From the NCBI GenBank assembly GCA_021821445.1, contig JAKACK010000001.1, positions 1 through 64,000 on the forward strand: 64,000 nt of DNA, in the 5' to 3' direction. The translations under genes were made by a program, and so were the position numbers. The DNA is from Microcaldota archaeon. Lineage in GTDB: Archaea > Micrarchaeota > Micrarchaeia > Micrarchaeales > Micrarchaeaceae. Below, piece by piece: positions 26,059 through 34,349 of this stretch. The notes below the pieces were generated by a model. It was not told the origin of the DNA. It ran no database searches and saw nothing but the letters and a program-made list of their open reading frames with translations. Position 1 is the stretch's first letter, and each line of letters starts with the position of its first letter.

Positions 26059-26188
26059 CTTTTTAATATGTTAATATATCCTATTTTATAAAATCTTTTT
26101 ATCTTTGTGTTTATTTTTTTAGAGGTTTATATTTACTTATCTTATTATTATAATTAAAGTTTAATTTTAGATATTATAATAAAGCAGG

Positions 26189-26743
26189 TTAAATTCTGCC
26201 TTTTGATTCGCCGTTAGTTATCCCACTTGAAATTATGTGTGATAACCTTAATCCAGCAATTGCATACTTTAGTAATTGCGAATAATCCTTTTTTGATATA
26301 TTTGATTGTATATAAACAGAGTATTTTGTATTAAATTCATATTCAGGTAATGATAATAGATAGTTTATTTTTTTATCCACAGGTATTCTGTATTTATCAG
26401 AAAAAGTTGTTAATGCATAAATTAATTCATCAGAATGAGGTTCTTTATGTGTAATCGCTAATGTGCCTATATTTAATTTATCTTTTATTTGGTTTATATC
26501 AACTAAATTTAATCCTGCTAAAGTTATCCCATCTAAAGTTATAAGTGCTATTTCATTTTTAAATCTGCTTTTACTAATCATATTTATTATTCTTTCTGTA
26601 GAATCGTCCCCATTTACAGATACTGTTGATGATAAAACACCTTCTATAGAATTAAACTTAGTTATAACTCCAATAATAAGATTTTCAGTATTAGCTTTAA
26701 TTTTTCCTCCAGTTATTGATATTATTCTACTCCCGGACTTCAT
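26189..26743 (-). CDS. DUF99 family protein (endonuclease V-related fold)
   Basis: A 184-residue archaeal conserved protein. The segments VSVNGDDSTERIINMISKSRF and EIALITLDGITLAGLNLVDINQI match the DUF99 core, which is related to endonuclease V/RNase H-like nucleases. The acidic positions in VNGDD and TLDG are kept. A biochemical function is not established, but nucleic acid processing is likely. It follows rpoL in the same direction with a 30-bp gap, so it may be the last gene of the csl4-rpoL unit. Confidence 0.8.
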   Translation of the reverse strand: MKSGSRIISITGGKIKANTENLIIGVITKFNSIEGVLSSTVSVNGDDSTERIINMISKSRFKNEIALITLDGITLAGLNLVDINQIKDKLNIGTLAITHKEPHSDELIYALTTFSDKYRIPVDKKINYLLSLPEYEFNTKYSVYIQSNISKKDYSQLLKYAIAGLRLSHIISSGITNGESKGRI

Positions 26744-26772
26744 AAATTACACTATAAAAGAATCGTGATAAA

Positions 26773-27039
26773 TTATTTATTTATCAATTTTTTTAATTTT
26801 GATAAATCAAGATTAAGCGAATCTAAGGTTTCTTTAAGTACTGTATCGGCTTTTTTAGATTTGGTTTTAATTATTAGGTGAGGTTTTCCGATTTCTGGAT
26901 GATCCTTTTTAACACCTGCAAAAGATACGTCATCATTTTCCAATAAAGTATTTGCAACTAAATCTGGAAAAGTTAAATCAGGAGATTCAAATTCAATTTC
27001 CAACTCATTCTTTTCATTTTTCAAAACTTTAAACTCCAT
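26773..27039 (-). CDS. rpoL: DNA-directed RNA polymerase subunit L
   Basis: This is the archaeal counterpart of eukaryotic Rpb11/AC19, which pairs with subunit D to nucleate RNA polymerase assembly. The ORF opens at 27105, but that part overlaps csl4; I start at ATG 27039, where MEFKVLKNEKNELEIEFES matches the family N-terminus and GTGAT lies upstream. DLTFPDLVANTLLENDDVSFAGVKKDHPEIGKPHLIIKT is the core signature. At 88 residues the length is normal. The csl4-rpoL pairing is conserved in many archaea. Confidence 0.95.
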   Translation of the reverse strand: MEFKVLKNEKNELEIEFESPDLTFPDLVANTLLENDDVSFAGVKKDHPEIGKPHLIIKTKSKKADTVLKETLDSLNLDLSKLKKLINK

Positions 27040-27049
27040 TTTATCACAT

Positions 27050-27655
27050 TTATAAATTTGAACTGAGCGTGGATACCACCTTATTGAAGTCTCCATAACA
27101 CTCACTGATTATTTTATTTTTTACATGTTTGCAATTATTACATACAAGCATGTGTAATTTCTCATCATAAGACATTATATTTCCGCAACTATCACACAGA
27201 GAAAGAACAACACCAAGTTCATTCTCTCCTGTTATATCCAAGGTATATGAATCATCATCATTATACTTTATTCTAGCCAATAATAAATCTCCTGGATTGT
27301 AATCTAGGAGGTTAATCCGTTTTGATGTAACATCCCTATCTTCATACTTAGGCTTTGTTATTTTGCCATCTTTTGTTGCAATATAATATTTTTCATTAAC
27401 TTGTATATTGCTCAAATCTGCGAATAAAACCGATGGTAAAGTATCACTTATTTTACATAAAACCATATTCCCCCTATCGAAACACATTATATCTTTTATT
27501 TTTGATTTTACTCCTATTTTACCTCTACTTATCAGTAAGTCTCCAATTAAAAGTGAGTAAATATAATTATTTTCATTGAATGTGCCTTTAGATGGCAAGA
27601 ATTCTTCTTCAGTAGCCAACTTGTCTCCTGGCATAACAATTTCATTATCTTCCAC
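27050..27655 (-). CDS. csl4: Exosome RNA-binding subunit Csl4
   Basis: Csl4 caps the archaeal RNA exosome and recruits RNA and DnaG. The N-terminal VMPGDKLATEEEFLPSKGTF is the family start. A central S1-like domain runs from about 60 to 145. The C-terminal zinc ribbon CDSCG...CNNC includes residues typical of Csl4, and the end CYGDFNKV fits. At 201 residues the length is normal. It ends ten bases before the rpoL start. Its gene begins a likely csl4-rpoL-DUF99 operon; the P-stalk operon lies upstream in the same direction. Confidence 0.93.
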   Translation of the reverse strand: MEDNEIVMPGDKLATEEEFLPSKGTFNENNYIYSLLIGDLLISRGKIGVKSKIKDIMCFDRGNMVLCKISDTLPSVLFADLSNIQVNEKYYIATKDGKITKPKYEDRDVTSKRINLLDYNPGDLLLARIKYNDDDSYTLDITGENELGVVLSLCDSCGNIMSYDEKLHMLVCNNCKHVKNKIISECYGDFNKVVSTLSSNL

Positions 27656-27717
27656 GAAAAATCACATTTATATTAGTTTTATTAAAATTTAAAAAAGAAA
27701 AAAATAGGTTATTCAGA

Positions 27718-28023
27718 TTATCCGAATAATCCTGCTAATCCGCCTGCTGCTTCATCCTCTGATTTTTCTTCAGATTTTTCAGCTTTTGGCTTTTCAGCTT
27801 TCTTCTCTGATGGTGCTGCTGCACTTGCTGCTGGCTGTGCCTGCATTGTGCTTGCATTCTCTATTATGCTTTTTATATCAACACCTTTTAATGAAGAAAC
27901 TACAGATTTTACCTTAGCCTCATCTGGTGTTAGGCCACTTGCCTTTATAACACTAGTTAGATTTTCTTCTGTTACCTCTTTTCCAGCTGCATTAAGCAGC
28001 ATAGCCGCATATACATATTCCAT
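27718..28023 (-). CDS. rpl12: Ribosomal stalk protein P1 (aL12)
   Basis: The acidic stalk protein that binds uL10 and recruits translation factors. I start at ATG 28023 (MEYVYAAMLL), because the upstream GTG of the ORF is part of the AGGTGA ribosome site. The N-terminal helical dimer domain comes first, followed by an Ala/Pro/Lys/Glu-rich hinge and the C-terminal GGLAGLFG that contacts factors. About 101 residues. It is the last gene of the uL1-uL10-P1 operon. Confidence 0.97.
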   Translation of the reverse strand: MEYVYAAMLLNAAGKEVTEENLTSVIKASGLTPDEAKVKSVVSSLKGVDIKSIIENASTMQAQPAASAAAPSEKKAEKPKAEKSEEKSEDEAAGGLAGLFG

Positions 28024-28068
28024 TTTTTTCACCTTTAAGTATTTTTTTAATATTCAAATAAATTTAAT

Positions 28069-28905
28069 TCATTCTGCTTTTGCATCTGCATTTATAGCAT
28101 TTGCTGTAGAAGCTGCTATTTCTAGTAACTTCTCTGTTATTCCTGAATCTGGTATTTTTGCACTTACTCCTAATTCCATAGCTTCCAAATAAGCTTTTGT
28201 AAGCATAGGTTTTATTGTATATTCATTTACCATTCCTGATTCTAAGCTTAACTGATACGCAGAAATAAATGCATGTGTCATATCATTTGTCAAAGACTCT
28301 TTGTTTATACTCAATGCATCCTTGCCAAATTTAAGTTTTTCGTATAATATTGCTGAAGGTAATAATATTGCAGTAAATGGCTTTATATCCAAGGTATGCA
28401 ATGCTTTTGCAACAGGTGTTGTTATTTGTGCACCTTTTTTAACAAGAACTTTGCTCTTTGATATAACTACCTTTCCTTTATCTATCTTTACATCTATACC
28501 TGCACTCTTTAATTCGGTAACTCCTTGACCTGGTTGTAAGGATGTTTCTCCCTCACTTATATTTATATCTTCAGGTGCAACTTGATTTGGTTTTGCTGCT
28601 AATTTCATTGAATTGGTACTGAATTTATTATAAATTTCGAAAGGATCTGAATTTGTCAACATTATTGCACATGTCCCATTTAATTCATCTAAAAGCTTTT
28701 CAGTCTCTTTGTTTCCTTCAAGTATCCTTTTTAACAAATTCTTCTTTGCAATTATAAGCTTTACCTCTGATTGAAATTTATATCTGGAGGACTGAAGAAG
28801 TTTATCGGGTATACTATTTAATGGTATAACACCTATGATTTTATAGTCTTTAATTAAATTTTTTCCGTATTCAACGAATTTCTCTTTTTGATCTTTAGTC
28901 ATCAT
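28069..28905 (-). CDS. rplP0: Ribosomal protein uL10 (P0)
   Basis: The scaffold of the ribosomal stalk. Start at ATG 28905 (or 28902): GAGGTG lies six bases before it, and the GTG used by the ORF track is inside that site. The N-terminal rRNA-binding domain includes YKIIGVIPLNSIPDKLLQSSR and IIAKKNLLKRIL. The archaeal/eukaryotic insertion domain follows (about 105-180). C-terminal helices bind P1 dimers. The protein ends at INADAKAE without the GFGLF-like tail present in many archaeal P0 proteins, so it is shorter than usual (279 residues). It begins 11 bases after the uL1 stop. Confidence 0.95.
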   Translation of the reverse strand: MMTKDQKEKFVEYGKNLIKDYKIIGVIPLNSIPDKLLQSSRYKFQSEVKLIIAKKNLLKRILEGNKETEKLLDELNGTCAIMLTNSDPFEIYNKFSTNSMKLAAKPNQVAPEDINISEGETSLQPGQGVTELKSAGIDVKIDKGKVVISKSKVLVKKGAQITTPVAKALHTLDIKPFTAILLPSAILYEKLKFGKDALSINKESLTNDMTHAFISAYQLSLESGMVNEYTIKPMLTKAYLEAMELGVSAKIPDSGITEKLLEIAASTANAINADAKAE

Positions 28906-28915
28906 ATTAAACACC

Positions 28916-29548
28916 TCATAACAACTTTACTGGAGAACTCATTGTCAATTTGACATATACTGATTTTATATTCTGTCTTCCCACTTTTTTAGCTAAGTTG
29001 TCAATTACTGCATCCACATTTTCATCTATTTTCTTAGGTTCCATATCCTCTTTTCCGATTAAGCAATTTACTGTTGGAAGGTATTTTCCTTTTGACTTTA
29101 TGAATATTGAATTGCTTGAACCTTTTATAATTTCACCAACATTGACTCCGATAAGAGGTCTTGGCATTTTATTTTTAGGTCCTAAAAATTGTCCTAATGC
29201 TTTTGCAATTTCTGGCATCATACTAGGTTGTGCCAATAAATTATAGTTTAGTAAATCATTCAGCTTTACTTTGTCCTCTGCTATACCAGTTAAATCAGAA
29301 CTTCCTATTATCATAGCGCCGTTATTCTTCGCTTCTGAAACCATAGAAGGATCATTTGCAAATACTGCAGTCTTTGTTGTCTTCCCTGTACCATTTGGTA
29401 ACTTTATTTCTAGATTCAATCTGTTTGCATTCTTTGTGAAATCGACGTTTTTTATATTTACAGATATTTCTACGCTTTGAAGGAACTTACGTTTTCCTTT
29501 ATTGGATTTCAATAATTCTTCAATTTTCTTTTTTTGTTCTTCTTCCAT
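28916..29548 (-). CDS. rpl1: Ribosomal protein uL1
   Basis: The L1 stalk protein, binding 23S rRNA and controlling E-site tRNA release. The 210 residues show VEISVNIKNVDFTKNANRLNLEIKLPNG, the LGPKNKMPRPL segment and the C-terminal VKLTMSSPVKL. In archaea uL1 often also represses its own operon by binding the leader or early coding RNA. Two small hairpins lie directly upstream here. The ribosome site GGAGGG precedes the ATG. It leads the uL1-uL10-P1 operon, with a TATA-like CTATATAATA near 29595. Confidence 0.97.
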   Translation of the reverse strand: MEEEQKKKIEELLKSNKGKRKFLQSVEISVNIKNVDFTKNANRLNLEIKLPNGTGKTTKTAVFANDPSMVSEAKNNGAMIIGSSDLTGIAEDKVKLNDLLNYNLLAQPSMMPEIAKALGQFLGPKNKMPRPLIGVNVGEIIKGSSNSIFIKSKGKYLPTVNCLIGKEDMEPKKIDENVDAVIDNLAKKVGRQNIKSVYVKLTMSSPVKLL

Positions 29549-29558
29549 TTAATCCCTC

Positions 29559-29591
29559 CTGCAATCTGCAGTAACTACGGGAAAAGTAGTT
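29559..29591 (-). promoter_or_regulatory. Two small hairpins in the uL1 operon leader
   Basis: Read on the minus strand, AACTAC TTTTCCC GTAGTT forms a 6-bp hairpin, followed by CTGCA GAT TGCAG, a 5-bp hairpin that ends next to the GGAGGG ribosome site. uL1 of archaea is known to repress its own translation by binding such leaders; whether this is the site is inference. Confidence 0.35.
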
Positions 29592-29777
29592 TATTATATA
29601 GTTAAAGATATAATTAAAATATATTTAATTATATTTAACATTATTAAGATAGCAAGAAAATATATTTATATTTTTCTATTTATATTTAATAATTGTAAAT
29701 GTTTTATTCTAATTTATAATTTTAACAAACAAAAAGTATTAATATTTAAATTATATAATAATTAAACTATATAAGAG

Positions 29778-29981
29778 GTGCTTATTATAAAAGCAAAAGA
29801 ATTGAGAAGTCTATCAGACAAAGAATTGAAAACACAGATGGATAGCTTATTGCTAGAAGAAGCAATTGAAAAAAGGAAAATAGCAGCAACAGGAGTATCA
29901 AGTAAAGTGGTAAAAATCAGAGATATAAAGAGGACAATTGCACGTATATTGACAATCCTCAATGAGAGAGGTGCAATATAA
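29778..29981 (+). CDS. rpl29: Ribosomal protein uL29
   Basis: A 67-residue (or 64-65-residue) protein of the 50S exit-tunnel region. AKELRSLSDKELKTQMDSLLLEEAIEKRK and IKRTIARILTILNERG fit the family. The start is odd. The ORF track uses GTG 29778, but that GTG is inside GAGGTGCTTATT, the same leader that precedes the eL40 ATG at 30969. Here the codon in the ATG position is ATA (29787-29789). So either AUA initiates, or GTG is used on a leaderless message, or a base is wrong. It is followed two bases later by aIF1, in an archaeal ribosomal arrangement. Confidence 0.9.
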   Translation: MLIIKAKELRSLSDKELKTQMDSLLLEEAIEKRKIAATGVSSKVVKIRDIKRTIARILTILNERGAI

Positions 29982-29983
29982 AA

Positions 29984-30289
29984 ATGACAGAGATCTGCCC
30001 AAAATGTGGGCTACCTAAAGAACTTTGTGTTTGTGATGTTTTAGATAAAGAAACTGAAACAAAGATAAAAATTTACAGAAAAAAAGCAAAATATAATAAA
30101 GTTATGACTGTTGTAGAAGGAATAGCTCCGAATTCATTAGCGGATACCACTAAAGAGTTAAAAAGATTATTGGCCTGCGGTGGTACATACAAAGATAACC
30201 ACATAGAATTACAGGGAGATCATAGGGAGGCTACAAAAAAGTTATTGGTTAATTTAGGTTATAAAGATACAGGAATAGATGTTGAATAA
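29984..30289 (+). CDS. sui1: Translation initiation factor aIF1 (SUI1)
   Basis: It binds the small-subunit P site and monitors start-codon selection. The zinc-type N-terminus CPKCGLPKELCVC is the archaeal extension. The SUI1 core has KAKYNKVMTVVEGI, LKRLLACGGTYKDNHIELQGDHR and the final KKLLVNLGY. At 101 residues it is normal. The ATG is preceded by GAGGTG inside the end of uL29, so translation should be coupled. The usual downstream RNase P subunit and uS17 genes are missing from this position. Confidence 0.96.
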   Translation: MTEICPKCGLPKELCVCDVLDKETETKIKIYRKKAKYNKVMTVVEGIAPNSLADTTKELKRLLACGGTYKDNHIELQGDHREATKKLLVNLGYKDTGIDVE

Positions 30290-30306
30290 TAATTCAACAA
30301 TTTTTT

Positions 30307-30831
30307 TTATTTTTCAACTACTTTTTTACCAGATTTCATCGGTATAATTTTAAGCTTGGAATCATATTCTTTATACAATTCTTTTCCTTTAAAGTATCTA
30401 TCTAAAAATATTGCAAGTGCTGAAACCTCACTGTGTGGTTGGTTTGCAATTGCGACATTGTAATCCGCATTTTCATAATACCAAGGTTCAACTTTTTCTG
30501 CACCTACTATAATCAATGTATCCTCTTTTCTTATATTATTGAATTTAAAATCTGGAAGATTTATACCATACATTGTTAGATGTACAACTTTACCTCCTTT
30601 TTTCTTCCATTCAGATACGAATTTTTTAGGGCTTTTTGTTAGCTCAGCTTTGAAATTCTCATTTCCCCATTTTGAATTTACTTTATTCAATGTGTTTATA
30701 ACTTTTATATCATTACCTGCAAGTATAAATTGGTCAGCTCCAAAGGTTCTTGAAACTAAACCAACATGTGTTGTTATGCGTTTATCTCTTTTTGGTCTAT
30801 GTCCTATTCTTAAAACACCTAATTTTGCCAT
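30307..30831 (-). CDS. trm56: tRNA (cytidine-56)-2'-O-methyltransferase Trm56
   Basis: It methylates the ribose of C56 in the tRNA T-loop using SAM, with a SPOUT fold. VLRIGHRPKRDKRITTHVGLVSRTFGAD is diagnostic, and KVVHLTMYGINLPD and VGAEKVEPWYYENADYNVAIANQPHSEV form the cofactor knot. I start at M11 of the ORF (ATG 30831), since family members begin shortly before VLRxGHRP; ATG 30840 is also possible. About 174 residues. It converges on aIF1; a T run near 30298-30308 separates them. Confidence 0.95.
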   Translation of the reverse strand: MAKLGVLRIGHRPKRDKRITTHVGLVSRTFGADQFILAGNDIKVINTLNKVNSKWGNENFKAELTKSPKKFVSEWKKKGGKVVHLTMYGINLPDFKFNNIRKEDTLIIVGAEKVEPWYYENADYNVAIANQPHSEVSALAIFLDRYFKGKELYKEYDSKLKIIPMKSGKKVVEK

Positions 30832-30968
30832 ATTTTTCATCTTATCGATTATTATTTTCAAGGTATGCTATTACACATTTAGGTATCTATTTCAGCAATA
30901 GATATTTAAATTATTATGTTTTAATATTATATGTATTTTAAGTTAACAGTTATAATTAGGTGCTTATT

Positions 30969-31121
30969 ATGGGAAAATTTCCGATTGCCGATGCGGCATT
31001 ATCAAAAATAGTAGTTTGCAAGAAATGCAAAGCGAGAAACAAGATTGGAGCTAAGAAATGCAGAAAGTGTGGCTATTCAGAGCTTAGACCTAAAAGAAAG
31101 GACGCAAGAGTTAAGAAATGA
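30969..31121 (+). CDS. rpl40e: Ribosomal protein eL40
   Basis: Too short for the ORF track. The frame from ATG 30969 gives 50 residues: MGKFPIADAALSKIVVCKKC, then a second ligand pair in CRKCGYSEL, making a zinc ribbon, and a basic end (RPKRKDARVKK). It fits archaeal eL40 in length and motif. AGGTGCTTATT precedes the ATG. The small winged-helix gene begins 22 bases after the stop. Confidence 0.95.
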   Translation: MGKFPIADAALSKIVVCKKCKARNKIGAKKCRKCGYSELRPKRKDARVKK

Positions 31122-31143
31122 TTAATAATTAAGGTGTAAACTT

Positions 31144-31365
31144 ATGGAAGATTTAACCCCTATCGAACAATCAATTGTAGAAGCCCTAAAAGGATTAGGT
31201 GCAACAAAAGATTCCAGTATAAAATCTGTTGAGGACATTACTAAAAAGTGTAGCAGACCTAAAGGCTTAGTTACAAATTCTTTAATCGCTCTGACACAAA
31301 AAGGTGTTATAAAAAGAGTAGCAAAGGATAAGACAGCAGGTTATTATTTGGTAGATACCAAGTGA
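31144..31365 (+). CDS. Small winged-helix protein
   Basis: A 73-residue single-domain protein: LTPIEQSIVEALKGLG, then DITKKCSRPKGLVTNSLIALTQKGVIKRV as the helix-turn-helix, and a wing ending AGYYLVDTK. It probably binds DNA or RNA. Many archaeal genomes place such small winged-helix genes near ribosomal protein genes. AAGGTG lies just upstream of the ATG. It is likely co-transcribed with eL40 and the next gene, whose ATG follows by four bases. Confidence 0.7.
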   Translation: MEDLTPIEQSIVEALKGLGATKDSSIKSVEDITKKCSRPKGLVTNSLIALTQKGVIKRVAKDKTAGYYLVDTK

Positions 31366-31369
31366 TATT

Positions 31370-31816
31370 ATGGAAGAAAAACCGGATAATTATATAGATT
31401 TTTCAGTTAAGTACAAAGACTGGATTGCAATAAAAAGGCTAAGTATAACAGATAAGGTGAATCCAGAGGAAGTTGCTTATACATTAGCGAGTATAAATTA
31501 TTCAATAGATTCAAAAATTTATAAATTTTTAGGAATTGATACTGATAAATTAGATGAACTCTCAAAAGACCTTACAAAAGGTGTAGGTAAAGGTTATCCA
31601 GGATTGTCATCTGCAATATCAATGTTAGATGATAAAAAAATAAAAGCGAATATTAAAACTGCATGTAAGACTGATGTAGTAAAACCATTTGCAGAGAGCT
31701 ATTTAGTTAATAGAATTGCACAAAACTTAAATTTAAACACAAACATAGATTTAAAAAAGATGCAAAAGGCGTTCCCTGATCTTAAAATAAAACTTCCGAA
31801 AGGATTTAAAAAATAA
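31370..31816 (+). CDS. DUF2666-like archaeal protein
   Basis: A 148-residue soluble, mostly helical protein. The start YIDFSVKYKDWIAIKRLSI and EEVAYTLASINYSIDSKIYKFLGI look like the archaeal family DUF2666; this is recalled from pattern and not verified. A Lys-rich end (KIKLPKGFKK) might contact nucleic acid. It forms a tight group with eL40 and the winged-helix gene; GTGAT overlaps the preceding stop. Function unknown. Confidence 0.6.
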   Translation: MEEKPDNYIDFSVKYKDWIAIKRLSITDKVNPEEVAYTLASINYSIDSKIYKFLGIDTDKLDELSKDLTKGVGKGYPGLSSAISMLDDKKIKANIKTACKTDVVKPFAESYLVNRIAQNLNLNTNIDLKKMQKAFPDLKIKLPKGFKK

Positions 31817-31832
31817 ATAAATTTTTAATATA

Positions 31833-33635
31833 TTATCGTATTTTTTGCTTTATTGTTTCTGTATTTGCATATTTATTAAGTTCATCAAATAAACTTTTTT
31901 CATTTATTGATTCTAATCTGAATATATTGTCTCTTGATATTGGTATATTTGTATCTTTATTAATGTTATTTCTTACATTTAAATAGGTTTTTCCGTCTAT
32001 CATTTTTTGTTTTGAAAACTCATTTTTAACATTTTGGTTTAAATTGTGTAATATTGATTCACTTAAATTTAATTTTGCATCAAGTACATATGACTCGAAT
32101 CCACTACCATAAAATGCCATCAATAAGTCCTTATTACGCTCATTCACAGAATTTAGGTTGGTTATATAGCTTATTAAACTCAGTAGTAATGAACCGGTAT
32201 ATATATTTCCAATTTCTTTTGATAATTTTACAGCTTCGTCTACTTTTAATTCCTTTTTAATTGACTGGAATGTATCTGTAGACCTTATTACTTTATTGTA
32301 TTGGTTATCTGTGTTTTCAAATTGGGTTATACTTTCCATTAATGGCTTAAACCCCCTTTCTAGATCTTCTTCTTTATAGAAACCATTGTTTAGTAGATTT
32401 TTGAAATTTTCCTTGCAACTATTTAATTTTTCAATGGCTATTTTATTGTAAGAAAACTGATTAGCTAATTCATTTATTCCGCTTATTATTCCATTTATCT
32501 TATTTATATTTTCATCTTCATGTGAAAATCCCACAAAATCTCTGGATCTTTCTGACATTCTATTCTTAATTTCACCCGATAATCCTATAGAATTATTATA
32601 TAAGCTTTCAAATTTTATTACAAATTTAAATTCATCTTCTAGGTTTTCAAAACCTAAAAGGAAATTCTCTTTAGTATTTATATTATTTAAAGAATTGAAT
32701 TTTTCTATATCCTTTGATAATTCATTTTTTAATTGAGAATCTGTTCTTGAAATATGTCTTATTAGATATGAAAGCAGTTTTTCAGGGATTTTTGGAAATG
32801 GTAAATGGGAGATTAAATCATAATTTTCCAACATTTGTTTATTATTTATGTTTATTTTAGATTTTATTGAGAAATCCTTGAGTGCTTCGAATATTGCAAG
32901 AGAATATGCTTCTTCTGAAAATTTACCGAATACAATTGGGTATTTTGCAACCAAACTTAAACCAGATGATGCATAATTATCATCAAAAATTACTTTTATA
33001 AAATCAGGGACTTCGTCTGAATAATGTCCTACTTTGTCTGATATCAAAATTCCCTTTTTGCCTTTTTCATATGGTTCTATAAGTACTGCAACTGAACCGA
33101 ATCCACCAGTTTCATCTGCCGATGTTCCTAATTTATATTCTGCTTTATCTGTTGCAACTACTACTGCTTTTCCTTTTAATCCGTTTACCGCATAATTTGC
33201 TATTGCTGAACCCGCAGATGTACAAGCGGATTGGAGATGCATACCAACACTAGGATTCAAATGCTTAATATTATAATTATTCTTGTTGAGCTTATCTATT
33301 ATTGTATTAGTAAGCCTTACGATTGGATTAACTATACTTTGGGATATGTCATGAGGAGTTTCAGTTGCAACAACAAGATTAGATACTTCTTCTGGATTAA
33401 CTTTATAGCTCAATATTAATTTTATAATAGCTAATGATGCATTTGTAATTACATCCTCTCCAATAGCAGCCACACTTGTTTTGTTTATTCCTAATCCCTT
33501 TACAACTTTATCTGTTTCGTTCTGTACACTCTCTTTGCTAACTATAGAACTTACCTTTTCCATACTTGATATACTGTAGCTCCCTAATGAAAATGAAAGC
33601 CCAGTTATTATTATATTTGCATTAAATTCGTTCAT
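31833..33635 (-). CDS. Hydroxymethylglutaryl-CoA synthase with large insert
   Basis: It condenses acetyl-CoA and acetoacetyl-CoA in the mevalonate route to archaeal lipids. A thiolase-like fold is seen: GEDVITNAS (Glu near 60), HLQSACTSAGSAI with the catalytic Cys at about 138, GGFGSVAVLI, SHLPFPKIPEKL with the His near 277, and NIYTGSLLLSLIS plus FYGSGFESYVL at the end. The protein has 600 residues against about 350 in most archaea and about 470-520 in eukaryotes. The extra is a charged, helical stretch at about 295-465 placed between the His motif and the C-terminal core. The three catalytic positions look intact. Confidence 0.83.
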   Translation of the reverse strand: MNEFNANIIITGLSFSLGSYSISSMEKVSSIVSKESVQNETDKVVKGLGINKTSVAAIGEDVITNASLAIIKLILSYKVNPEEVSNLVVATETPHDISQSIVNPIVRLTNTIIDKLNKNNYNIKHLNPSVGMHLQSACTSAGSAIANYAVNGLKGKAVVVATDKAEYKLGTSADETGGFGSVAVLIEPYEKGKKGILISDKVGHYSDEVPDFIKVIFDDNYASSGLSLVAKYPIVFGKFSEEAYSLAIFEALKDFSIKSKININNKQMLENYDLISHLPFPKIPEKLLSYLIRHISRTDSQLKNELSKDIEKFNSLNNINTKENFLLGFENLEDEFKFVIKFESLYNNSIGLSGEIKNRMSERSRDFVGFSHEDENINKINGIISGINELANQFSYNKIAIEKLNSCKENFKNLLNNGFYKEEDLERGFKPLMESITQFENTDNQYNKVIRSTDTFQSIKKELKVDEAVKLSKEIGNIYTGSLLLSLISYITNLNSVNERNKDLLMAFYGSGFESYVLDAKLNLSESILHNLNQNVKNEFSKQKMIDGKTYLNVRNNINKDTNIPISRDNIFRLESINEKSLFDELNKYANTETIKQKIR

Positions 33636-33815
33636 GTTATCAATTATAATTAAATTGTAAAGTTTAAATATTGGCTAAGTATCATTAGACATTTGACTAT
33701 CAAAATTTAGGGTATTCTTGTGTGAAATTGATTTTTAGGTACTGCCATTATAAAAGTTAAAATAAATTTAGATAGAATTATAAAAGGTTAATTTAAATAT
33801 GATTTAGATGGTATT

Positions 33816-34349
33816 ATGCAAGAGGTTTATATATCTTTAAATAGGGCTGAACAATTAAGAAAATTAGATAAGGAGTTAAAAAGAATAGAAAAAATTTGTA
33901 ACTGCAAAATAGATATAAAATCTGGTAATGTGGTTGAATTTGATGGAGATGCTTACGGAGAATTTACAGCAAAAAACATAATTTACGCTTTTGGTAGAGG
34001 ATTTGATATGAAAATTGCTGAAAAGCTACTAAGTGATGATGTTTATTTTAGCTCTTTGAATATAACTGATTATACTAAAAGTATAGATAGGAGAACAGAG
34101 ATAAGAGCAAGACTTATAGGAAATGAGGGTAGAGCTAAAAAATACATGGAGGACGTTAGCGGAGCTTATATAAGTGTATATGGAGATACTATAAGCTTCA
34201 TCGGTTCTTTTGAAAGTATTAATGAGGCAGAAACTGCTGCTAAAACACTTCTTGGTGGTGGATCCCATAAATTAGCTTACATTAGGATGGAGGCGGCACA
34301 CAAAAAGTATAAGGGGCAGACTAAAGGAGGTGACCTGTTAAATGAGTGA
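33816..34349 (+). CDS. KH-domain rRNA-processing protein (Dim2/Pno1-like)
   Basis: A 177-residue protein with two KH-like modules: the first around 1-80 (IEKICNCKIDIKSGNVVEFDG), the second around 95-160 (IRARLIGNEGRAKKYMEDVSGAYISVYGD, with a GNEG loop in place of GxxG). It resembles archaeal Dim2/Krr1-type factors that act at the 3' end of 16S rRNA. It overlaps top6B by eight bases; KH protein next to top6B is a recurrent archaeal arrangement, often with aIF1A and RIO kinase, which are absent here. Confidence 0.88.
   Translation: MQEVYISLNRAEQLRKLDKELKRIEKICNCKIDIKSGNVVEFDGDAYGEFTAKNIIYAFGRGFDMKIAEKLLSDDVYFSSLNITDYTKSIDRRTEIRARLIGNEGRAKKYMEDVSGAYISVYGDTISFIGSFESINEAETAAKTLLGGGSHKLAYIRMEAAHKKYKGQTKGGDLLNE

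Noticed and set aside
30298-30312. T run between aIF1 and Trm56 as a defined terminator
   Set aside because: It probably ends transcription in archaea, but such T runs are frequent in this sequence and there is no hairpin, so I did not list it as a feature.
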